A stretch of 64,000 nucleotides of DNA from Acidobacteriota bacterium (GTDB lineage Bacteria > Acidobacteriota > Terriglobia > Acidiferrales > UBA7541), in NCBI GenBank assembly GCA_013286465.1, contig JABDFR010000006.1, forward strand, positions 1 to 64,000. Direction: 5' to 3'. This document shows, piece by piece, positions 9,463 through 19,419 of this stretch; the stretch's first letter is position 1, and every line of letters starts with the position of its first letter. The notes under the pieces were generated by a model. That model was not told where the DNA came from. It ran no database searches and worked only from the letters and a program-made list of their open reading frames with translations. The position numbers were made by a program, and so were the translations under genes.

Positions 9463-9592
9463 TGCGGGGTCATTTTTGGCGGTGGTTTGGTGCTTTCGGG
9501 CTGCGACCGTTTAACGGTTGCGGAATCTAACACGATGAATGCGCTCGACGGCGAGCTCAACAATTGAACACGACAAAGGGAGGGTTCGATCC

Positions 9593-10849
9593 GTGGCGAA
9601 ATCTAACTTCTCCTCAGCCGAGAAGTGGCTGGTTAAGAAAATTCACCGGTCGATTGGGAACGCTCCGCTGCAGTTGGTCCTTGGGAATGGAGATGAGAGT
9701 GGCGCGAGCGATGGCGATCGCACGGGGAAAGTAATTCTGCGCGATCGGACGACGCTTCTACGGATGCTGCTCGATCCTGAGGTTGGGTTCGGCGACAGTT
9801 ATATGGAGGGGCGGGCGGAAGTCGACGGGGATTTGGTGCGCTGTTTGGAGGACGTGATCCGGTCGATGCGCGCGCCGCAGGCGGGAACCTGGTACGGGAA
9901 GATGATTTCGCGTTGGCTGGCTTGGGCGCAGGCGAATACGCCGCGCGGGTCGGCGAAGAATATCCATACGCACTACGATATGACTTCCGAATTCTACAAA
10001 CTGTGGCTGGATTCGCGCATGGTCTATACCTGCGCTTATTTTCCGACGCCATCGACGGGGCTCGAGGAAGCGCAGCTTGCGAAGATGGATCACGTTTGCC
10101 GCAAGGTGCAGCTGCGGCCGGGCGAAAAAGTGATTGAGGCGGGATGCGGTTGGGGCGCGCTGGCGATTCATATGGCCAAGCATTATGGCGTGAATGTGCG
10201 GGCTTTCAATATTTCGAAGGAGCAGATTGCGTTTGCCCGGGAGCGGGCGAAGAAGGAAGGGTTGAGCCGGCAGGTGGAATTTATTGAGGATGATTACCGG
10301 AATATTTCTGGGAAGTGCGATGTGTTTATGTCCGTGGGGATGCTGGAGCATGTGGGCGCGGAAAATTATAAGCGGCTGGGGCGGGTGATACATCGCGCGA
10401 TGGGGGATTCGGGGCGCGGGTTGCTGCATTTTATTGGGCGGAATCAAAATCGCTTGTTCAGTCCGTGGATTCGCAAGCGGATTTTTCCGGGGGCGCATGC
10501 GCCTTCGTTGCGGCAGGTGATGGATATTTTTGAGCCTTCGGATATTGCCGTGCTGGACGTGGAGAATTTGCGTTTTCATTATGCGCGGACTTTGGAGCAT
10601 TGGCTGGCGCGATTTGAACGCTCGACGGAAAAGGTGCAGGAAATGTTTGGCGCGGATTTTGTGCGGGCCTGGCGGCTTTATTTGGCCGGGTCGATTGCCG
10701 CGTTTACGACTGGATCGCTGCAATTATTTCAGGTCACCTTTGCGGGATCGGAATGTGCGCGGATTCCTTGGACGCGGGCTTACCTTTATCAGGATCAGCA
10801 GGAAGCTGCGGCGGAGAAAGAGCCGAAATGGATTCGTGCGATGTCTTGA
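9593..10849 (+). CDS. cfa: Cyclopropane-fatty-acyl-phospholipid synthase family methyltransferase
   Basis: 'NIHTHYDMTSEFYKLWLDSRMVYTCAYFPTPSTGLEEAQLAKMDHVCRKVQLRPGEKVIEAGCGWGALAIHMAKHYG'; GTG start at 9593 with AGGGAGG upstream. Confidence 0.92.
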   Translation: MAKSNFSSAEKWLVKKIHRSIGNAPLQLVLGNGDESGASDGDRTGKVILRDRTTLLRMLLDPEVGFGDSYMEGRAEVDGDLVRCLEDVIRSMRAPQAGTWYGKMISRWLAWAQANTPRGSAKNIHTHYDMTSEFYKLWLDSRMVYTCAYFPTPSTGLEEAQLAKMDHVCRKVQLRPGEKVIEAGCGWGALAIHMAKHYGVNVRAFNISKEQIAFARERAKKEGLSRQVEFIEDDYRNISGKCDVFMSVGMLEHVGAENYKRLGRVIHRAMGDSGRGLLHFIGRNQNRLFSPWIRKRIFPGAHAPSLRQVMDIFEPSDIAVLDVENLRFHYARTLEHWLARFERSTEKVQEMFGADFVRAWRLYLAGSIAAFTTGSLQLFQVTFAGSECARIPWTRAYLYQDQQEAAAEKEPKWIRAMS

Positions 10850-11952
10850 TTGTTGGCGGCGGGCCGGCGGGGTCGTCTTGCGCCTGGGCTTTGCGCGCGA
10901 GCGGCTTGGACGTTGCCATCCTCGACCGGTCCGTCTTTCCGCGCGATAAAGTTTGCGGCGGATGGATCACGCCTGCCGTTACTGAAGAATTGCGAATCGA
11001 TTTGGATGAGTATCGCCGCGGGCGCGTGTTGCAGCCGATTGCGGGATTTCTTACCGGCCGGATGGGCGGAACGGAAGTTGTGACGGACTACGGCCGGCCT
11101 ATCAGCTACGGGATTCGGCGCTGCGAATTTGACACTTTTTTGCTGGAGCGTTGCGGGGCGCGGATTTTCCAGGGCGCGCCATTGACGACGCTCGAACGGA
11201 GCGGAGATTCCTGGCTGGTGAATTCCGCGATCAAAGCGCGATTGATTATTGGCGCTGGGGGCCACTTTTGTCCCGTGGCGCGCTCGCTTGGAGCGGGGGC
11301 GCGCAGTGAAGTTGCAGTGGCGGCGCAGGAAATTGAGTTTGAGATGGATCCGTCGCAGCACGCGCGATGTTCTGTGCGGGCGGAATTGCCGGAATTATTT
11401 TTCTGCGCGGATATGAAGGGTTATGGATGGTGCTTTCGGAAAGAGAATTTCCTGAATATCGGATTGGGACGATTAGACGAGGGCCAGGGGCTGCCGCAGC
11501 ATGTTGCTGCGTTTGTGGAATTTTTGAAGACGACGGGAAAGGTTACGTTTGATTTGCCTGCGGGAATGCGCGGGCATGCTTATTTGATTTATCGCGAAGC
11601 GCATCGCCGGGTGGTAAGCGATGGGGTGTTGCTGATCGGCGATTCTGCCGGGCTGGCTTATTCACAGAGCGGCGAGGGGATTCGGCCGGCGATTGAATCG
11701 GGGTTGCTGGCGGCGAGAGCGATTGTTGCCGCGCGCGGAGATTATTCCGAGAGCGGGCTTGCGAAGTATCGGGGGCTTTTGCAATCGCGTTTCGGCGATG
11801 CTAAGGAAGATTGGTCAACGGCCATTGGACGTCGATTGCCTACGCGGGTGATGAGTGGGTTTGCGCGGTTGTTGCTGGCGAGCGGATGGTTTTCGCGGCA
11901 TATAGTTTTGGACCGGTGGTTTTTGCACCGAGATGTCCCTGCCTTGGTGTGA
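10828..11952 (+). CDS. FAD-dependent oxidoreductase, geranylgeranyl reductase-like
   Basis: 'MDSCDVLIVGGGPAGSSCAWALRASGLDVAILDRSVFPRDKVCGGWITPAV'; 'VLLIGDSAGLAYSQSGEGIRPAIESGLLAARAI'; overlaps end of cfa by 22 nt. Confidence 0.85.
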   Translation: MDSCDVLIVGGGPAGSSCAWALRASGLDVAILDRSVFPRDKVCGGWITPAVTEELRIDLDEYRRGRVLQPIAGFLTGRMGGTEVVTDYGRPISYGIRRCEFDTFLLERCGARIFQGAPLTTLERSGDSWLVNSAIKARLIIGAGGHFCPVARSLGAGARSEVAVAAQEIEFEMDPSQHARCSVRAELPELFFCADMKGYGWCFRKENFLNIGLGRLDEGQGLPQHVAAFVEFLKTTGKVTFDLPAGMRGHAYLIYREAHRRVVSDGVLLIGDSAGLAYSQSGEGIRPAIESGLLAARAIVAARGDYSESGLAKYRGLLQSRFGDAKEDWSTAIGRRLPTRVMSGFARLLLASGWFSRHIVLDRWFLHRDVPALV

Positions 11953-12028
11953 TGTTGTGCGACCGTATAGCGATTGACCCGCCCTTCAGTCGAACGCAAT
12001 TGCAAAACCGAAAACCCAAGGCTAACCC

Positions 12029-12056
12029 GGGCCGGTCGTAAACCCCGGCCCCTACG
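12029..12056 (-). repeat. Hairpin repeat GGGCCGG-TCGTAAACC-CCGGCCC-CTACG
   Basis: 7-bp stem; contains the stop codon of the adjacent minus-strand gene. Confidence 0.75.
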
Positions 12057-13065
12057 TTTCTGTCAGGCCGAAGGCTTTTGCTAGAAGTTCGTACGAACGG
12101 ACGCGGGCTTCTGGGTCGTAGGCGTGGGTCATGATCATTATTTCGTCGGCTTGGGTGCGCTTGGCTATGGCTTCTATGCGCGGGCGGACTTGATCCGGCG
12201 TGCCTACGATTAGAAGACGCTTGTAGGACGAGACTACCGCTTGCTCTTCTGGCGTGTAGGTGTGGGACTGCGCTTCTTCGGGGCTGGGCATTTGGCCGGG
12301 GCGGTTGGTGCGCAATTGAGCGAACGAGAGTAGTAGCGATGAGGCTATGCGTTGGGCGGCTGGTTCGGTGTCGGCGCAGAAGACGGAGAGGGCGAGGATG
12401 GCGTGCGGCTTTTCTAGCACGCCGTTGGTGGAAAAGCCGCTGCGGTAGGCGTGCATTGGGAAATCTGGTGGATCGAGGCTGAAATGTCCGGCGAAGGCGA
12501 AGCCTACGCCCATTTCTGCGGCTAGTTTTGCGCCGTAATCGCTTGAGCCGAGGAGGTAGATCGGCGGGAGCGGACGGTCCTCGGGCATTGCGCGGATGTT
12601 GCGAAATGGGCTGGCGGGTGGGAATTCGCCGCTGCCCCAGGCGATTAGTTCGCCGAGTTGTTCGAGGAAATCGTCTTTGGTTAGGGCCTCGCGCGAACGG
12701 CGCAGCGCCAGGGCTGTTAGCGGATCGGTGCCTGCGGCGCGGCCTATGCCGAGATCGATGCGGCCGGGATGGATGGCTTCGAGAAGTTTGTAGGACTCGG
12801 CTACTTGTAGCGGGGAGTGATTGGGGAGCATTACTCCGCCGGCGCCTAGACGGATTCGGGTGGTCATTGGGCCTACGTGGGCGATTAGGATCTCGGGTGT
12901 GGTGGTGGCGATGCCTGGCAAGTTGTGGTGTTCGGCGTACCAGAGGCGCGTGTAGCCGAGGCGATCGACGGCTTGCGCGATTTTCGTGGCGCTTTGTAAC
13001 GCGGCGATGCTGGTGCTGCCGTGCGAGAGTGGAACGAGGTCGAGAACGGAGAGCGGGAGTCGCAT
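12052..13065 (-). CDS. LLM-class flavin-dependent oxidoreductase (luciferase-like monooxygenase)
   Basis: 'LSVLDLVPLSHGSTSIAALQSATKIAQAVDRLGYTRLWYAEHHNLPGIATTTPEILIAHVGPMTTRIRLGAGGVMLPNHSPLQVAESYKLLEAIHPGRIDLGIGRAAG'. Confidence 0.92.
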   Translation of the reverse strand: MRLPLSVLDLVPLSHGSTSIAALQSATKIAQAVDRLGYTRLWYAEHHNLPGIATTTPEILIAHVGPMTTRIRLGAGGVMLPNHSPLQVAESYKLLEAIHPGRIDLGIGRAAGTDPLTALALRRSREALTKDDFLEQLGELIAWGSGEFPPASPFRNIRAMPEDRPLPPIYLLGSSDYGAKLAAEMGVGFAFAGHFSLDPPDFPMHAYRSGFSTNGVLEKPHAILALSVFCADTEPAAQRIASSLLLSFAQLRTNRPGQMPSPEEAQSHTYTPEEQAVVSSYKRLLIVGTPDQVRPRIEAIAKRTQADEIMIMTHAYDPEARVRSYELLAKAFGLTET

Positions 13066-13343
13066 GCGGTTGTTGACTTCTCCTTGGTTTGTGGAGCGCA
13101 GGAACCATCATAGCTGCGATTTTCGTTGGGCTGACGGTCCTGACATGTCTCCCTTAATTAGATGGGATCTGAACGCTCGGGATTCGATGCGAGTGGCGAG
13201 ACAATGACAGTGCTGACGCCAAGGCAAAAGAAATTTCAAATGGCATTGCTGACATCGCGCACATTTGCAAGACCGATGTAACGCGGAACATGCCGGATCG
13301 CGTTACGCCGGGGCGAATAGCCAACGATTTCGCTGGCGTGAGA

Positions 13344-13380
13344 CGGGCGGGCGCAGCAAGCAAGCCGGCGCCCCTACGGG
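13344..13380. repeat. Second copy of the GGCGGGCGCAGCAAGC...CGGCGCCCCTACGGG repeat
   Basis: Matches 1721-1752. Confidence 0.6.
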
Positions 13381-13445
13381 GAGAAATCTGAGCTGGCTCA
13401 GTTTTCTGTCCTCCGCGTCTGCCGGCGTATACTCAAATATGTCCG

Positions 13446-14414
13446 ATGCGATCCGCTGACTCATTCCGATTATTTCGAAATATTCGATTCTTTTTTTCTG
13501 TTGCCGTGGTGTTTGCGTTGCCATCGGGCGCGGCCGCCCAAAAGAAGGCGGGGCCGCGCAAAACGGTTAGCGCGCAATGGAGCAGGCAGGAATGTTCTGC
13601 GGGCATCGATTTGTTCTTTAGCGCGATGGAACCGCGTCAGGGGAGCTTGCAGTTGGTTGAAATTCGCAGTAGAAAGAGGTTGGCGGAGGTGTCTGGGAAG
13701 TGGAACGGCGACGAGTTGCAATTTTGGACGCCGTCGAGCGGGGCGGGCAAGGGATTGGATGTGCGACGGGCGCTGCTGGGAATCGATCTCGCGCTGGCGG
13801 CCGGAGCGCACGACTTTGCGGCCGCCGGGAAAACTGCTGACGGCGAGGCCTTTAGTTGCGGTGCAACCTTGACCGTGAGGGAGGGACAGTTCGCGGTAGA
13901 GAAATTGACGGTGGCGCCACAATTTGTGGAACCGAATCCGGAGCAACTCGCGCGTGCGGAAGAGGAGGGCAAGCGATTGCGGGAAATTTTCGCAACCGTG
14001 ACGCCAGAGAAGCTTTGGAGCGGGCGGTTCCGCGTACCCATTACGGGTGCTACGAATGGGAGAAATTTTGGAAGGAGGAGAGTGCTGAACGGGGAGCCTT
14101 CGTCGCCGCATACGGGAGTGGATTTTCCGGCGCCGGCTGGGACGTCGATACACGCGGCGCAAGATGGGCGCGTGGTGTTAGCCGAGCCGCTTTATTTCTC
14201 AGGAAATACCGTGATCATCGATCACGGCCTCGGGGTTTATACGCTTTACGGACATCTCAGCGCGTTTGGTGTGAAGGCTGGCGATGCGGTCGTTGCCGGT
14301 AGCGTGATTGGGAAAGTGGGGGCTACGGGCAGGGTAACCGGTCCGCACTTGCATTGGGGATTGACGGTGAACCGCGCGAAAGTGAACGCGCTCGATATCA
14401 CCCGATCGCTTTGA
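13446..14414 (+). CDS. M23-family (LytM) peptidase, exported
   Basis: 'PSSPHTGVDFPAPAGTSIHAAQDGRVVLAEPLYFSGNTVIIDHGLGVYTLYGHLSAFGVKAGDAVVAGSVIGKVGATGRVTGPHLHWGLTVN' contains HxxxD and HLHW motifs. Confidence 0.92.
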   Translation: MRSADSFRLFRNIRFFFSVAVVFALPSGAAAQKKAGPRKTVSAQWSRQECSAGIDLFFSAMEPRQGSLQLVEIRSRKRLAEVSGKWNGDELQFWTPSSGAGKGLDVRRALLGIDLALAAGAHDFAAAGKTADGEAFSCGATLTVREGQFAVEKLTVAPQFVEPNPEQLARAEEEGKRLREIFATVTPEKLWSGRFRVPITGATNGRNFGRRRVLNGEPSSPHTGVDFPAPAGTSIHAAQDGRVVLAEPLYFSGNTVIIDHGLGVYTLYGHLSAFGVKAGDAVVAGSVIGKVGATGRVTGPHLHWGLTVNRAKVNALDITRSL

Positions 14415-14450
14415 ACACGGCGCAACGCGCGCCTGTAGCCGGTTAGTCTC

Positions 14451-15926
14451 TTATTCTCCCAACGGAGTAGGCCCGCCGCCGCTGGCTTCTGACCAGATTC
14501 GCACCCCACGAGTTTCTTTCAGGAGGAGGCTCCCCACTATGAACGTTATGCCTGCCACTATCATCGGGTAATAGAGACCGGCGTAGATGTTGCCGGTGGC
14601 TGCTACTGACGACAACCCTATCAGTGGTAGCAGGCCGCCGAAGACACCGTTTCCTATGTGGTACGGTAACGATAGCGACGTGTAGCGGATCTTGGCGGGG
14701 AAAGCTTCGATCAAGTAGGCGGCGATCGGGCCGTAGACCAGGCAGACGTAGAGAACCTGCACGAAAATTAGGAAAACTAACATGGGGACGTTGGGCGCGG
14801 GCGCTTCCTTGGCTGGAACTAACGCGCCTGTCGCGTCGGTGGTCATGGCTGTCAGCGAGATCGCGTTGGTCACTTTGTTGCGAGTGGACTTTACGGTCAC
14901 GACGTTGTTGCCCGCGGCGCTCGCCATCGCATGGTAGATCGGGATATAGGTGAGAACGCCGAGGAGGCAGCCGGCCATCATTAGCTTTTTGCGGCCGATG
15001 CGATCGGACAGCGCGCCGACCACCGTGAAGAATGGCATGCCGCACAGTAGAGCGATGGCCACGATGATGTTCGCGGTTTTTACGTTTATCTTGAGGATGG
15101 TCTGCATATAGAAGAGCGCGTAAAACTGGCCCGTATACCAAATCACGCCCTGCCCCGCAGTGGCTCCGAATAGCGAAATCAGCACGAGCTTCAGATTCGA
15201 CCACTTTGTGAAAGCATCCTTGAGCGGTTGCGTGGACGTCATGCCTGCGCTCTTTAGCTGCGCGAAGATGGGCGACTCTTTCATTTTCAGGCGGATGTAA
15301 AGAGAGATGATCACCAGGAAAATGGAGATCAGGAACGGAATGCGCCAGCCGTAAGCGGCAAAGTCTTCCTTGGACATCGAGTTCTGAGTCACAAGAATCA
15401 CGATGAGCGAGACGAAAAGGCCCAGGGTGGCTGTGATCTGGATGAAACTGGTGTAGTAGCCGCGCTTGCTGTCCGGGACGTGTTCGCCGACATACACCGC
15501 GGCGCCGCCATATTCTCCGCCGAGGGCCAGGCCCTGTAGGACGCGGATTAGGATCAGCATAATGGGCGCAAACCAGCCGGCGGTGGCGAAGCTGGGTAGC
15601 AGACCGATTACGAAAGTAGAAAATCCCATGATTGAGAGGGTCACGAGGAAGGCATATTTGCGTCCCACCAGATCGCCAATGCGGCCGAAGAAAAGCGCGC
15701 CGAAAGGCCGTACCAGGAAGCCGACCGCAAAAGTGGCGAGATAGGCGATGTAGGCGAAATTGTCGTTGCCGGGAGGATAGAACTTCAGCGCCAGGATGGC
15801 GGTGAGGCTGCCGAAAATATAGAAGTCGTACCACTCGATCATGGTGCCGACCGAGGAGGCCATGATCACGCGCCAGATGCCGTACTCGGGCTTGCTGGTT
15901 CCTACCGCCGATGCAGCAGTCGTCAT
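14451..15926 (-). CDS. MFS transporter, metabolite:H+ symporter (MHS) type
   Basis: 'ASSVGTMIEWYDFYIFGSLTAILALKFYPPG', 'FGALFFGRIGDLVGRKYAFLVTLSIMGFSTFVIGLLPSFATAGWFAPIMLILIRVLQGLALGGEYGGAAVYVGEH'. Confidence 0.92.
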   Translation of the reverse strand: MTTAASAVGTSKPEYGIWRVIMASSVGTMIEWYDFYIFGSLTAILALKFYPPGNDNFAYIAYLATFAVGFLVRPFGALFFGRIGDLVGRKYAFLVTLSIMGFSTFVIGLLPSFATAGWFAPIMLILIRVLQGLALGGEYGGAAVYVGEHVPDSKRGYYTSFIQITATLGLFVSLIVILVTQNSMSKEDFAAYGWRIPFLISIFLVIISLYIRLKMKESPIFAQLKSAGMTSTQPLKDAFTKWSNLKLVLISLFGATAGQGVIWYTGQFYALFYMQTILKINVKTANIIVAIALLCGMPFFTVVGALSDRIGRKKLMMAGCLLGVLTYIPIYHAMASAAGNNVVTVKSTRNKVTNAISLTAMTTDATGALVPAKEAPAPNVPMLVFLIFVQVLYVCLVYGPIAAYLIEAFPAKIRYTSLSLPYHIGNGVFGGLLPLIGLSSVAATGNIYAGLYYPMIVAGITFIVGSLLLKETRGVRIWSEASGGGPTPLGE

Positions 15927-16102
15927 CGCTTCGTCCCCTGGCTGGAGAGGTTAGTCTCCGCAATGCGAGTTTGAATATCCTTTGCCTAAGCTTTGCGACG
16001 AGTTGCCGGCGTCGAAACTTTCGCTGGAGCGAATCGCCGGCCGACACGAATCGATAGCGCCAATCCAGATTTGTATCGATGAAACTATTTCGAGCTGCGG
16101 CC

Positions 16103-16975
16103 TTATTGATCCTTCTGCAAAATCGCGCTGACCGTCAGATCTGATCCCGCCAAAACGGTTAGTTCGCGCTTCCATTGAGCAAAGCCTGGTAAAGAAAAAA
16201 CGACGGAGTGTGTGCCCGCGCTTAGCACGATTGACGACGGGGTGCTGCCTACATAGTTGCCGTCTAAAGTAATTTCTGCGCCGGGGGGTGTGGATGCGAA
16301 ATTGACCTTAACTTTTTCGGCGGGAGATTCCTGCGCTGCGCGCGCGGGCGGCGCGGGAGCTCGGACAGGAGCGGTAGCCGGCGCGGGAGAAACCGCCGGA
16401 GCAGGCGCTGAAGCTGGAGCCGTTGCTGGAGCAGCCGCTGGTGTTGGAGTTGGAACTGGGGTTGGAGCGGGAGTCGCCGTCGAAGAACTCGGGCTTGGAG
16501 CTGCGCCCGGCTGCGGAGATCCCGCGGAAGCTGGAGCGGAAGGCGCGGAAATTTCCGCTACGTACTCATAAAACTGCTTGGCTTGCTTGCCCTTCGAATT
16601 TCTGAATGAAACGGTGATTCCGCGCTTTTCTTTCCGTCCGTAAATGGTTTCGCCGGGAGACAATGCCTCGCATTCCGACCACTTTGAGTCGGCTGTGCAA
16701 GTGATGCGGAAGGATTTTCCATCTGAATCCTGCACGAGCAGAATATTCTGCGTGGGCGGAGCCGTGCTGCCATTGCAGTCCGATGAATAGGCCATGAGCG
16801 TGCAATTCTTCACCGGGGCTGCGCCGGCGTCGAGCACGTGCGACTCGGCGCTTAGCACCGTGATTCGCAGGGGATAGCGAGAGGAACCGTCTTTGGCGAG
16901 CATGGCGGGGGCGAAGACGGCGCTGAGTAAAAACAGCGCCGCCAGCGATTTAAGACTTTTCGGCCACGCGCCCAT
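16103..16975 (-). CDS. Exported protein with Pro/Ala-rich linker and C-terminal PEGA domain
   Basis: Signal-peptide-like N-terminus; low-complexity PAPTPVPTPTPAAAPATAPASAPAP; 'VNFASTPPGAEITLDGNYVGSTPSSIVLSAGTHSVVFSLPGFAQWKRELTVLAGSDLTV' PEGA-type. Confidence 0.82.
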   Translation of the reverse strand: MGAWPKSLKSLAALFLLSAVFAPAMLAKDGSSRYPLRITVLSAESHVLDAGAAPVKNCTLMAYSSDCNGSTAPPTQNILLVQDSDGKSFRITCTADSKWSECEALSPGETIYGRKEKRGITVSFRNSKGKQAKQFYEYVAEISAPSAPASAGSPQPGAAPSPSSSTATPAPTPVPTPTPAAAPATAPASAPAPAVSPAPATAPVRAPAPPARAAQESPAEKVKVNFASTPPGAEITLDGNYVGSTPSSIVLSAGTHSVVFSLPGFAQWKRELTVLAGSDLTVSAILQKDQ

Positions 16976-17037
16976 CGTGCCCTTCCCGTCTTCGAATCCG
17001 GCAGTTTATAGAACTTGTTACAACCCGCTGTCAACCG

Positions 17038-19215
17038 TTAGAACGTGAACACCGGGCCGAACTCCTCGCGTTGATCCTGCCAGATGCGGGACGGGGCTGC
17101 CGCAATCGTCCAGAAGCCACCCAGCTCCGGTACTACGCGCGAGCCGTAATGGGTCTGCTCGAAAGCGAACGAGCACCACTGATTGATTTTGTAGTAGAGA
17201 GTTCCGCCGATGAATTCGCTGCCGATCATCGGGATGCCTACACCCTGGCCATTCTGGTTCGGGCCGACGCCATCGACGAAGCCGAGCTGCATGAGCGCGT
17301 CGCGGTGGACGTTCTGTTCCTTGCCGGCGTGCAGGTAGAGCTGCCAGCCTGCGTTGTGACCCTTGGGGTCGGCGTTAAACCAGCGGGAGATTGGCAGACC
17401 CACTTCGGCGAATCCGCCGTAGGTGCGTACGGCATGCTCTGGGGCAACTTCGAGTTTTCCGGAGCAGGTTGCCGCTGCGGCGTTGTATACGCCAGTGCAC
17501 CCGAGCATGGCGAATCCGGAGAGAACGCCCGCGACGTTGTCGATGCCGGTTCCGGAGAACACCGGGGTGAGGCCGATGGCGTTCGTGTAGTTGGTTGTGA
17601 GTTGGCCTCCGAGGATGGCGCGCAAGTCGCCGCCGCGATAGGCGCTGACAACGATCGTGAACCAGCGCGTCGGCAATTGGACCGCGATCTGATTGCCGTA
17701 CATATCGCTGCTTGCTGTGTAACCTTTGGCGAACTGAGTGTTCGCGACCAAAGCTGTCGGGTACGGGTTGCCAAACAGGTCGGTCGCGGTATTGGTGACG
17801 GTGGACTCGCGCTTCCCGAAGAATCCGGTCCAGAAGATTTGCGCCGGGGGAACGTTGGGAGCCTTGTCGAGTTGGAACTGCAGAGTCAGGCCGGCAGCGA
17901 GTTCAGGACGATCGGCATCGGCGCCCTGGCGTTCGGCTTGACCGATCTGATTCAAGAAGCCGGAAGTTGGCGACGCGCCATTGCAAAACGCATCCGCTAG
18001 AGTGCAAAAAGTGAGCTTTTCGATCTGGCCCGTAGCGGGCATTTGGATCGCAAACTCCGGTGAGATCTTGAATTTGCGGTCGGAGTCGCCAATCTGCTGC
18101 ACGGCTCCGATGCGAAACTGCGGCGTGCGGTTGTAGAGGGCACCGTAGGAGGCACCGGCCCAAGTGGTGTCCAGCAAGTTGGGCAAGGCCTTCGAACCGA
18201 ATAGCGTCCAATCCTGTCCGCCTACGAAGAATAGGCTGGTCTTATCCGAGGCGCGCCAATCGACGCGAGCGTAAGCCAACCGCAGTCGCGGGTTGGGGCT
18301 GCGAATCGAAGTCACGTCGGAGTTGTCGGACTCATTGAAGTTGCCTTCGAAGTCCGCTTCGATGCGTCCCGTAAGAACTAGATTGGGAGAAATGTCCGGC
18401 CACTCGATGTTGAGCCCGATGCGGCTCTGGCGGGCTTTGATGTGGAACTCGGGGTCGGCGTTAGGGCCGGTATTGCTGCCCGGCAGCAACATCAGACCGC
18501 CGACGATCGGGAAATCATCCCCATTTGGCGAACTGCTGTCGTGTTCCGCGGTGGCTTTGATGAAACCGTACGGAGTGAAAGTCACTGGCCCGATCTTCAG
18601 GCCAATTAGCCCGCCGGGCTTCGGCGAATCGAACGACATCACGCGCACGGGGGCGGCCGCCGGAGCTACTGACGGGCCGGCGGGCTTCGGAGGTGCCGCG
18701 GCTTGCGGCGCGGGAATCGGCTGCAAGGAGGCTGTATTCGGGCTCGGATCGAAGTTCGAAGGCGCGGTTGCCGGAGCTGCAACTGGAGCTACGGGACTTG
18801 TGGACGGCTGGATCGCCGTCGGCGGAGCCGGGACTGAAGTCAGGACTGGTGCTGCTGCCGGTGCGGTGCCTGGTAAATCGCCGGCGGTCAATATTCCTTT
18901 GCGATTGAGGAGATCGACCAAGAGCTGGAACTCGGCATCAGGAGCGGCGCTACGGATTTCGTTGGCTTCCGTGGGCGCGAGAACACCCTTGGACACGAGC
19001 ACGTCTAACAGGGCCGATACTTTTGCACTGGAGGCAGCTGCGGGACTGGAGGACGAATTTGGATCCGTGGGAGCCGCCGTTTTGTCGGATGATTTGGCGG
19101 AACTTGCGTTGGCATTCGCCTTTGCCTTCGTTGAATCGTCGTCGGATCGGGCGAACGTAGGTGCGACAGATACAACCGCTACGAGTAGAACCCCCATCAA
19201 GCGATTCAAAATCAT
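17038..19215 (-). CDS. Outer-membrane porin-like protein with N-terminal helical/Pro-Ala-rich region
   Basis: Signal peptide 'MILNRLMGVLLVAVVSVAPTFA'; beta-barrel-like C-terminal half ending in Phe ('EEFGPVFTF'); RBS AGGAGG upstream of ATG 19215. Confidence 0.75.
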   Translation of the reverse strand: MILNRLMGVLLVAVVSVAPTFARSDDDSTKAKANANASSAKSSDKTAAPTDPNSSSSPAAASSAKVSALLDVLVSKGVLAPTEANEIRSAAPDAEFQLLVDLLNRKGILTAGDLPGTAPAAAPVLTSVPAPPTAIQPSTSPVAPVAAPATAPSNFDPSPNTASLQPIPAPQAAAPPKPAGPSVAPAAAPVRVMSFDSPKPGGLIGLKIGPVTFTPYGFIKATAEHDSSSPNGDDFPIVGGLMLLPGSNTGPNADPEFHIKARQSRIGLNIEWPDISPNLVLTGRIEADFEGNFNESDNSDVTSIRSPNPRLRLAYARVDWRASDKTSLFFVGGQDWTLFGSKALPNLLDTTWAGASYGALYNRTPQFRIGAVQQIGDSDRKFKISPEFAIQMPATGQIEKLTFCTLADAFCNGASPTSGFLNQIGQAERQGADADRPELAAGLTLQFQLDKAPNVPPAQIFWTGFFGKRESTVTNTATDLFGNPYPTALVANTQFAKGYTASSDMYGNQIAVQLPTRWFTIVVSAYRGGDLRAILGGQLTTNYTNAIGLTPVFSGTGIDNVAGVLSGFAMLGCTGVYNAAAATCSGKLEVAPEHAVRTYGGFAEVGLPISRWFNADPKGHNAGWQLYLHAGKEQNVHRDALMQLGFVDGVGPNQNGQGVGIPMIGSEFIGGTLYYKINQWCSFAFEQTHYGSRVVPELGGFWTIAAAPSRIWQDQREEFGPVFTF

Positions 19216-19419
19216 AAGCTTACCGTCCTCCTTGATCAGAGAACTGCGCAGTAAAATAGGCACACTCGTGCTGTTCAACCTTCAGTGAAAGTCGGGATTT
19301 CACTCAATTACGATTTAATACTGTATTCGAAGCCCCACTGCGGTCCCAGAGTGCGCGCAAATTCACACAGTATTAATTAATTGTCAACAAGAATTAATAT
19401 TTGCTTCGAAAATATTTTG

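Noticed and set aside
14443-16047. 534-aa same-strand ORF overlapping the MHS transporter in another frame
   Set aside because: Arg/His/Pro-rich out-of-frame translation; the MFS frame carries unmistakable transporter motifs.
16330-16520. Tandem DNA repeat in the PEGA gene (ggagcggg.. / Pro-Ala tract)
   Set aside because: Ordinary low-complexity Pro/Ala linker coding sequence between the N-terminal domain and the PEGA domain.
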